Both the position numbers and the translations under genes were made by a program. Of a DNA stretch of 64,000 nt, positions 62,936 to 64,000 are shown piece after piece. This DNA comes from Eubacteriales bacterium (GTDB taxonomy: Bacteria; Bacillota; Clostridia; Oscillospirales; Butyricicoccaceae), in NCBI GenBank assembly GCA_030524205.1, contig JAUNGZ010000006.1:36813-100812 (forward strand). The letters are read 5' to 3'. The notes beneath the pieces are model-generated. The model was not told the origin of the DNA, did no database searches, and saw only the letters and a list, made by a program, of their open reading frames with translations. The stretch's first letter is position 1, and every line of letters starts with the position of its first letter.

Positions 62936-63847
62936 TATTTTGTCGAGCGAATAGGGGGTCGTCTGATACACGTAATAATTGACCCAGTTGGTGTAAAAAA
63001 GATGGGCGTGCGCTTTCCAAGTGACCAGCACTTCGCTGTCCGGGTCGTCGTTTCGGAAATAGTGCTTGGGCACCTCGGGATTGAGGCCTCTGGCCATATC
63101 GCGCTCGTACTCGGTTTTGAGCGTATCCGGATCGTATTCACCGTGGCCGAGCACAAAAATCTGGCGGCCGTTCATCGCCTCTACAATATACACGCCCGCT
63201 TCATGCGATTCGGCGAGCAGAGTGAGACGGTCGTCCCTGCGGATATCGGACGCGCGCACCTCGGTGTGGCGGGAATGCGGCGCGGCAAAGACGTCGTCAA
63301 ATCCGCGCATCAGCGGCTCTTTGGGCAAAAGCACGTGATGCCTAAAAATGCCGGACATCTTTTGGGGAAGCGGATATTTCGGGATGCCGTAATGATGATA
63401 CAAGCCGGCCTGCGCGCCCCAGCAGATATGCAGCGTGGAATGCACGTGCGTTTTGCTCCAGTCCATGATCTCGGTGAGTTCGTTCCAGTACTCGACTTCC
63501 TCATACGCCATGTTTTCGATCGGCGCGCCTGTGATGATAAAGCCGTCGTACTTTTTATCGCGGATGTCGTCAAAGGTCTTGTAAAAAGTGAGCAGGTGAT
63601 CCTCCGGCGTGTTTTTACCGCGATAGGTCTTGGTCTGAATCAGATCAATTTCGATTTGAATGGGCGTATTGGACAGACAGCGCAGGATCTGTGTTTCCGT
63701 TACAATTTTAAGCGGCATCAAATTGAGAAGGGCGATGCGCAGCGGGCGGATATCCTGCGTTAAGGCGCGGTGCTCTGTCATAACGAAAATGTTCTCGCCT
63801 TCGAGTATCGCACGCGCGGGCAGACTGTCGGCTATTTTTATGGGCAA
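62933..63847 (-). CDS. metA: Homoserine O-acetyltransferase (MetA)
   Basis: 304 residues. TTG 63847 is the start (AAAGGAGGTG upstream; the protein then begins P-I-K-I, as in MetA). Activates homoserine for methionine synthesis. Cys142 (H-I-C-W-G-A-Q-A-G) is the nucleophile, with His and Glu in H-G-E-Y. Residue 111 is Glu (G-A-P-I-E), which in Bacillus MetA fits acetyl-CoA; E. coli has Gly there and uses succinyl-CoA. Single gene with its own promoter and terminator. Confidence 0.94.
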   Translation of the reverse strand: MPIKIADSLPARAILEGENIFVMTEHRALTQDIRPLRIALLNLMPLKIVTETQILRCLSNTPIQIEIDLIQTKTYRGKNTPEDHLLTFYKTFDDIRDKKYDGFIITGAPIENMAYEEVEYWNELTEIMDWSKTHVHSTLHICWGAQAGLYHHYGIPKYPLPQKMSGIFRHHVLLPKEPLMRGFDDVFAAPHSRHTEVRASDIRRDDRLTLLAESHEAGVYIVEAMNGRQIFVLGHGEYDPDTLKTEYERDMARGLNPEVPKHYFRNDDPDSEVLVTWKAHAHLFYTNWVNYYVYQTTPYSLDKI

Positions 63848-63890
63848 GCCGACACCTCCTTTTATATGAGTAGGGGTTCTGACAGATAGG

Positions 63891-63919
63891 ATTATAGCAG
63901 AAAAAAGACTTTCTAACAA
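63891..63919 (-). promoter_or_regulatory. Sigma-A promoter of metA
   Basis: On the minus strand: TTGTTA (63919-63914), 17-bp spacer, TATAAT (63896-63891). The leader is only about 40 bases, too short for a SAM riboswitch or T-box. Confidence 0.8.
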
Positions 63920-63955
63920 GCCCTTGAAAAATTTGCAGAAAAACCGAAAAAAGAG

Positions 63956-63984
63956 TTGACAAAGTAGAGGAGAGGGCTTATACT
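63956..63984 (+). promoter_or_regulatory. Strong sigma-A promoter of a gene beyond the right edge
   Basis: TTGACA (63956-63961), 17-bp spacer, TATACT (63979-63984), divergent from metA. Its gene starts outside the window. Confidence 0.8.
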
Positions 63985-64000
63985 AAATAAGCTGTCTTCG

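Noticed and set aside
63848-63919. SAM riboswitch or T-box before metA
   Set aside because: The promoter leaves only about 40 bases of leader, and no terminator hairpin is present.

Overview
The window reads as chromosomal DNA of a GC-rich, endospore-forming member of the Clostridia, most likely Oscillospirales (Butyricicoccaceae-like; the family is a guess from gene content and style). Evidence: sporulation genes (spo0A, spoIVB, yabP, yabQ), a Rex redox repressor, lrgAB, HemZ, an ECF pantothenate transporter, S-layer homology proteins, an anaerobe-type class I fumarase subunit, and strong sigma-A promoters set in otherwise GC-rich DNA. No rRNA, tRNA, CRISPR array or insertion sequence was seen.

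Layout. 1-9.4 kb is a surface-protein region with lower GC and different codon use from the rest: the 3' part of a very repetitive beta-helix protein, two SLH-domain proteins, an ABC exporter with an overlapping membrane-anchored partner, a left-handed beta-helix protein and a VanZ-like protein. 9.5-17 kb is regulatory: a hybrid sensor kinase with two receiver domains, a regulator with two GntR-type helix-turn-helix domains, a DUF4364-lrgA-lrgB operon on the minus strand, a 62-residue DNA-binding protein and a PAT-like acetyltransferase. 17-25 kb is DNA repair (radC, uvrB, uvrA, recJ), followed by the (p)ppGpp enzyme, dtd, an MBL hydrolase, hemZ and a nucleoside kinase. A row of five palindromes lies between the (p)ppGpp gene and dtd.

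31-36 kb keeps the Bacillus-like order yabM-mazG-(hup)-rqcP-yabP-yabQ-divIC-yabR. 36-42.7 kb holds an amidohydrolase, an orphan fumarase alpha subunit, hpf, rsmA, a TfoX-like gene, a minus-strand trio of unknown small proteins, a phosphodiesterase and coaX. 42.7-51.4 kb has a methyltransferase, nth, glyA, pgi, a run of overlapping small genes, then a second, catalytically altered CoaX paralogue next to a PanT-like ECF component. 51.7-58.8 kb has spoIVB, spo0A, polA, an LMW phosphatase, rimI, a GNAT and tsaD. The right end carries aconitase, an isocitrate dehydrogenase with rex, and metA on the minus strand.

Most interesting points: the CoaX paralogue that lost two of three catalytic aspartates beside a pantothenate transporter; two candidate Rex operators (upstream of hpf, and on the idh-rex promoter); the unnamed three-gene membrane/helical cassette; the palindrome array; a gene whose start codon lies in the loop of a terminator-like hairpin; the surface cassette with its own exporter; and a tandem-HTH GntR protein. 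All were read by eye; no similarity search was run.
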